Assembly (NCBI GenBank): GCA_008729055.1
Contig: SDUX01000003.1
Location: forward strand, 682,001-746,000
Direction: 5' to 3'
DNA length: 64,000 nucleotides
DNA from: Pyropia haitanensis
Taxonomy: Eukaryota; Rhodophyta; Bangiophyceae; Bangiales; Bangiaceae
Numbering within the stretch: position 1 is the stretch's first letter; each line of letters opens with the position of its first letter. The position numbers were made by a program, and so were the translations under genes. Under the pieces are notes generated by a model. That model saw nothing but the letters and a program-made list of their open reading frames with translations. It was not told the origin of the DNA and searched no databases. This document shows positions 59,953-64,000 of this stretch, in pieces.

Positions 59953-60055
59953 ACCCGCGGCTGCCTTGGTCCCCGCTCCCCCCTGGCCCTTGTGCCACGG
60001 TGGGGCGGCGGGCGGTGCCCGCGCGCGTGGCTGGCCCCCCTCCCCTCACCAGGCG
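58829..60055. other. Divergent promoter region between the LRR and MED6 genes
   Basis: Purine-rich to about 58980 (pyrimidine-rich on the LRR coding strand), then GC-rich. A lower-GC block lies at 59270-59530, a 19-bp palindrome array at 59616-59692, and a T run followed by GGC units at 59912-59953. No gene seen. The two flanking genes diverge from here. Confidence 0.55.
59616..59692. promoter_or_regulatory. Array of four palindromic GACGCGTC sites, 19-bp spacing
   Basis: The sequence CGACGCGTCC occurs at 59621, 59640, 59659 and 59678, each embedded in a 19-base unit like CGACGCGTCCGCGTCGAGG. GACGCGTC is its own reverse complement. A related, imperfect GAGGCGACGCACGTC lies at about 59566. 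Regular spacing of a palindrome between divergent genes suggests a protein-binding array (inference); simple tandem duplication is the alternative. Confidence 0.5.
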
Positions 60056-60864
60056 ATGGCGTCGCCCGCGGCGGCGGTCGGCGCCGGGGCGGTCCCCCCC
60101 CCCCGGGCCCCCCCCCTACTCCCCTTGCCGCGGCGGTGGCGGCCACCCCCGACCTCACCGCCCTCCAGTGGTCGGACAAGACGTGGCTGTCGTACCTGTC
60201 CCTCAACGCGACCACCGCGCTCGACTACTTTTCGCTGTCCCCCTTTTACGACGCGAGCTGCAACAACGAGCTGGTCAAGATGCAGCGCCTCGACCCGGCG
60301 GCGATCCTCCCCACCATGACGGGCGTCGAGTACTCGGTGGAGCCGGTACCCCCCGACCGGGAGCCCGCCCGCATCTACATTGTGCACAAGGGGTACCGGT
60401 CGGGGCCGGCCGCGGCCGACGTGACGCCGCTCGCGACCTTTTACATTGACGCGGGGGGGGTGTACCAGGCGCCCGCCGTGGCGGGCGTCCTCAGCTGTGT
60501 CGTCCGCAGCAGCCTCGACGCGGTCGGCCGCGCGTGGGCGGCCGTCCACGCCGCCGCCGCGGTCGAGTGCTCCGCGCCGGGCGGGTTTGTGTGGCGCCCG
60601 CCGCCGGGGGGGGCGGGGGGGTCGGGGGGCGCCGCCGCCGCCGCCACGTCGGCCGCCGCGGCGGCGGCGGGCGACGCGGACGGGCGGGAGGGGGCCAACG
60701 TGGCGGAGCGGCGGGTGGTGGACGGCCTCCTCGTGGGGCTCGTCGACGGCAACCACCGGATGGCGACGGCGGCGGGGGAGGTGGGCGAAGCGCCCGTTCC
60801 AGGAGGGGGGGAGGGGGGGGGGGACGGGGGGGAGGAGGGGAGGGGGGACCCCATGGTTGTCTGA
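60056..60864 (+). CDS. MED6: Mediator complex subunit 6
   Basis: MED6 is a head-module subunit of Mediator, bridging activators and RNA polymerase II. The proposed ATG at 60056 gives MASPAAAVGAGAVPPP; the frame then changes in the C runs 60094-60104 or 60108-60116 to the conserved body. That begins ALQWSDKTWLSYLSLNATTA and continues LDYFSLSPFYDASCNNELVK, the diagnostic MED6 motif. Next are MTGVEYSVEPVPPD, RIYIVHKGYRSGP, ATFYIDAGGVYQAPAVAGVL and CVVRSSLDAVGRAWAAV, all in the expected order. The C-terminus has an Ala/Gly insert, then VVDGLLVGLVDGN, and ends GDPMVV at 60864. The sequence just upstream of the ATG (TCCCCTCACCAG) resembles a splice acceptor, so an upstream exon cannot be excluded. 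About 265 residues, close to the usual size. Confidence 0.9.
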
Positions 60865-62848
60865 GGGATGGGGGAGGGGGCGGGGGGGGGGGGGGAGCTG
60901 CCGTCACCGCGCCGCACACTGCCACCGCGGTTCGCAGCCGCCCGTCCACCCGCCCATCTGCACGCCCATGGCCGGGCGGCCTACGCCCGCTCTGCATCTC
61001 ACTCACCACGGCGCGCTACAAAGGTCCCACGCCCCTACTCGGCGGGAGTGGGTCCGTGCCACACTCGTCGCGCACCAAAATGGGCGCGCCGCCGGGCCGC
61101 CGCCCTGTGTCCCGGTGCCGCTCGACGACTGGCGCGTGGCGCGCGGCGGCGCACCGCCGCGGCACCGTCAGCCGCGGCACCGCGGACGCCGTCCCAGTAG
61201 GCGTGCCTGACACCCGCCGCCCAGAGCGCGTCCGCTCCCGCCCCCCCCGCGGCCACCCAGTGCGCGGGTTCCCCCCCACACGTGGGCGCGCGTCCTCGGT
61301 CGGCGTGGGCGGGCGGGCGCGGCTGACGTGGCACACTCGCGCGGGGTCCGTCCGCGCGGCCGGCCGGCGCGGGGGGGCGCGCGCCCCGCCGCCGGGCCTG
61401 GCCGCCGCCTGGCCCGCCCGCCCCGGGACGCCCCGCGCCGCGTCCCTGTGCCGCTCAGCCCCGCGCGCACGTACCCCGAGTGCGCGCACACGCCGCCGGC
61501 GTAGGCATGCCGTCGTCACCAGAGGGACCGGTGCTGCTGTCAAGCCGCTGCGCGGGCGCCACGACGCGACACGCGGCGGCGTGCGTGTCACGCAGCCGAA
61601 TGTGGCCGCGGTGACGGCAGCCGCCCAACGCTACCGTCGTTGCGGCGGCGGCGGCGGCGGCGGCGGTGGGGGTGGGGGTGACGGCAGCGACTGCGACGGC
61701 GGCAACAGCTACGGCGGTGGCATAGCTACGCCACCACTCCTTCCTCCTGTTCCCGTACGCTTGCCAGTCCAGGCGTGGCCGGTGGCCTGCAGACGTGCCC
61801 TCCCGAGGTGTCCCAACCGCGCGCCCCCTCCTCCCCCTCCAGTGGGAAGATGAAAGCAGACAAGGCGCACACCGGGGGACCACGGCGGCGCTGCTATTCT
61901 CCCAACGGTCCCCCGCAGCACCCACCCAACTGAGAGGCGGGTAGGGAGGTGTCTGGTGCCGCGTCAGCCGCGGAGGGCGTCGCTTTCCCGGTCGTAGCCG
62001 AGCACTGGCGGACGGGGGACTGTGTCGTTCGATATAAACAGCACGCCACGAGTTGAGGGCGGGGGCGGGGAGAGTTGGTCGGGGTGGGCGCGGGGTGGGA
62101 GGGAGGCCCTTGCGGCGGTGCGTGAGCCCCAACTGGGAGAACGAGCAGCCGGCGCGGGGGATGGCGGGCGGCACAGCCTGGCAACTGGAAGACTGCGCAC
62201 CGGGAAGTACAGCGGCTTGGGAGGGCGACGCCACGGCGTCGGCGGCGGCGGGGGCGCCATGACTGCCGCGCCCCCGTCCCCGGCGCGCGCCCCGTCAACG
62301 GCTGACAGGCCGCCTGCCAGCCGCGCACGCCACGCCGGCGCCGCCTATGCCAGCGTGGACACAGGTGGGGGGCCCGCGCCGCCCCCGCGGCCGTACTGGC
62401 GCTTGGATGGGGAAAGAGGCGCGGGGCGAGTGTGCTGGAAGGTGCCACGGGGTCTGGTGGGCCCGTCACGTGGGAGGAGGGTGGGGAGGAGGGGAAGCTG
62501 GTGCGTCGGGGGGGGGGACTGCGGACGGGGAGGAAGAGAGGGCGCCCTCTGCGGGGCGACGTGGCATCTCGATCGCCACCGTCTGGGCGGGGCATCGCGG
62601 CAGCTCGACCACCACCGCTAGCCCGGCGCATCGCGTCGGGGGTGGCGGTACAAGAGGCCGCCGCGGGGGCTTGTAGTCTGGAGCACACCTCCTGGACAGC
62701 ACACCCACGGGCGAGAAGCGACGGACGCGCCTCAAGCGCGGGAGCAGCCTGTCGTCTGTGACCCGCTCTGCATCCCCGACCCTCCGCTGCCGCCTCCCAC
62801 CTCTCCCCCGCTGTACTCCCCTTGCTCATCCCACGCCTTGCAAACGCG
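60865..62848. other. Intergenic between MED6 and the Cys-rich gene
   Basis: GC-rich with frames on both strands. The longest plausible one is minus 61455-62234 (about 260 codons, with WQAYGNRRKEWWRSYATAVA). No domain or conserved pattern is recognisable, and no frame continues across the region. A pyrimidine-rich stretch at 62760-62830 looks like the leader of the gene starting at 62849. Confidence 0.45.
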
Positions 62849-63772
62849 ATGGGACCCCGTGGGTGGATGACCACCCTGCTGGTGGCCGCAGCCGTGGCCT
62901 TAACCATTCCACGCCCCGCTGCTGCGATCGACACGCCCACCCCGGCGCCGGTCGTCACGCCGTCGCCTCCGTCGTCGCCGCCGCTGTCGCTCCCCCCGGG
63001 ATCCATTGGCGTCCCGCGCCCCCCCCCGCGGCCGCCCGCGACCACCATCAACGCCACCGCCTGTCTCGCCGCGTACCGCGCCTCTGGCGACGCGGCCGCC
63101 TACCTCTGCTGCATCGATGTATCGCTCGGCTATTGCGCGGGGCAGGGCCTCGAATTTGGTCCCGACGGGGAGGTCTGCACCGTTGACTGGAAGCTGTCGT
63201 TGCCGCTCGGCGGCCGCCAGTGCTGCTTCCGTGCGCTCCCGCCGGAGGGCGCCGCCAACGGCGACGGCGGTCCGCCGCCGCGCCGGCCGCCCGTTGGGCC
63301 GACCGGCAGCTACGGCGCCGGCGTGTCGCCCAGCCTGGACGTTGACTGCCGCGCGTACGGCTGGTGCAGCCGCACCGAACGCACGCGGCCCGCGCCGCCG
63401 GCCGAGGCGGGCGCTCCCGGCTGGGTGACCGCCGAGGCGGTCACCCGGTGTGGCAGCTGGGCGCCAGACGTCTACCGCCGCTGCGACGTGACGCTCTGCC
63501 GCTTCCACAACGAGGTTGGCAGCGCCGGCGGGCGCGTCGGCCGCGGCCTGCGGCTGCCGCCGGCGGCGGACCCCGGCGGTGTTGCGTTTTGTGGGTCCAA
63601 GAGGAACACGCGGCTCGGCTTTGGAACGCCGGCCAAGTGCTGCCTCCGCCGCTCATCCTACTGGGCGCGCGTCCGCTGCTGCAGCACGTGCAAGCGGCGG
63701 CTGGTGCGGGGGCGGTCGGCGTTTGGGTGCTGCTGGGCGGGGCCGCGGCCGAGTGGCAATAAGGGGCGCTAG
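62849..63772 (+). CDS. Secreted cysteine-rich protein of unknown function
   Basis: One exon of 307 residues. The ATG at 62849 is followed by a clear signal peptide (GWMTTLLVAAAVALTIPRPA, cleavage near AAA/ID). Residues 28-65 are a Pro/Ser/Thr-rich stalk (TPAPVVTPSPPSSPP) of the kind often O-glycosylated. The rest carries about 25 cysteines in clusters: YLCCIDVSLGYCAG, RQCCFRALPP, VDCRAYGWCSRTER, RRCDVTLCRF, FCGSKRN, KCCLRRSSYWARVRCCSTCK and FGCCWAG, implying many disulfides. The C-terminal tail is basic. I do not recognise the fold. It is plausibly a cell-wall or extracellular-matrix protein, on the basis of the signal peptide, stalk and disulfides only. Confidence 0.8.
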   Translation: MGPRGWMTTLLVAAAVALTIPRPAAAIDTPTPAPVVTPSPPSSPPLSLPPGSIGVPRPPPRPPATTINATACLAAYRASGDAAAYLCCIDVSLGYCAGQGLEFGPDGEVCTVDWKLSLPLGGRQCCFRALPPEGAANGDGGPPPRRPPVGPTGSYGAGVSPSLDVDCRAYGWCSRTERTRPAPPAEAGAPGWVTAEAVTRCGSWAPDVYRRCDVTLCRFHNEVGSAGGRVGRGLRLPPAADPGGVAFCGSKRNTRLGFGTPAKCCLRRSSYWARVRCCSTCKRRLVRGRSAFGCCWAGPRPSGNKGR

Positions 63773-64000
63773 TAGGCGGCCGCCGACGAGGGTGAAGGGG
63801 GGGTTGCCGGAGGGGCTGCCGGCAGCCGCCGTCCTTTGATGTGGGGAGGCGAGCGCTGGTGATGGGCATCCCCCGCAGTCGCGACGGCCATATGCTACCA
63901 GTACCTGACGATAGTTTGACACTATTTTATTATTCTGTTCTACGTTTACTTGCTAAACTATGAATACTTGTCCACGGCGCAAAAACACACACCCGATGAG
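63773..64000. other. 3' flank, AT-rich at the window end
   Basis: The last 100 bases (TTGACACTATTTTATTATTC) are the most AT-rich in the area and probably include the 3' end of the preceding gene. Nothing else seen. Confidence 0.5.

Noticed and set aside
61455..62234. Minus-strand frame of about 260 codons
   Set aside because: Low-complexity ends and no family pattern; not enough to call a gene.

Overview
This window is nuclear DNA from a very GC-rich eukaryote. The best fit is a red alga of the Porphyra/Pyropia (bangiophyte) type. The signs are extreme G/C at third codon positions, long Ala/Gly/Pro homopolymers inside otherwise conserved proteins, few and short introns (about 290-520 bp, usually with GTGCGT or GTACGT donors), a likely plastid transit peptide, and a Hedgehog-type Hint domain, a module previously noted in red algae. 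This assignment is inference; no organelle, prokaryotic or viral gene is visible. The coding islands are separated by less GC-rich, repeat-bearing DNA, notably 29.5-32.7 kb and 34.3-37.6 kb.

Layout. At 1-2 kb lies a two-exon plastid-targeted protein of unknown role (+). At 3.3-4.0 kb is an orphan (-), and at 4-7.5 kb GC-rich DNA with a possible broken gene (-). A PHD/ePHD SNF2-family chromatin remodeller occupies 7.5-13.4 kb (+), the nucleolar ribosome-biogenesis protein NOM1/SGD1 14.5-17.9 kb (+), and an AMPK/SNF1 beta subunit with three exons 18.5-20.6 kb (+). At 21.2-23.7 kb (-) a secreted sorbosone-dehydrogenase-like propeller is fused to a Hedgehog Hint (Hog) domain. An OSCA/CSC1 (TMEM63-like) channel follows at 25.0-28.5 kb (-).

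The second half carries a secreted FG-GAP/ASPIC (CRTAC1-like) protein at 32.8-34.3 kb (+), a secreted NTR/TIMP-like protein at 40.5-41.6 kb (+), a Bet1-like SNARE at 42.8-43.7 kb (+), a giant Raptor at 44.8-52.7 kb (-), a taspase-1-like threonine protease at 54.7-56.6 kb (-), an F-box-like/LRR protein at 57.2-58.8 kb (-), Mediator subunit MED6 at 60.1-60.9 kb (+) and a cysteine-rich secreted protein at 62.8-63.8 kb (+).

The genes form no operon and serve separate functions. Two themes recur. The energy/growth axis has AMPK beta and Raptor 24 kb apart. Extracellular modules familiar from animals (Hog, CRTAC1/ASPIC, NTR) lie within 21-42 kb. Seven of the larger genes read through only if the frame changes, and each inferred change can be placed in a run of at least 8 C or G. 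I therefore describe each as one gene with homopolymer indels, which are probably sequence errors though real breaks are possible. The most interesting item is the propeller-Hog fusion.
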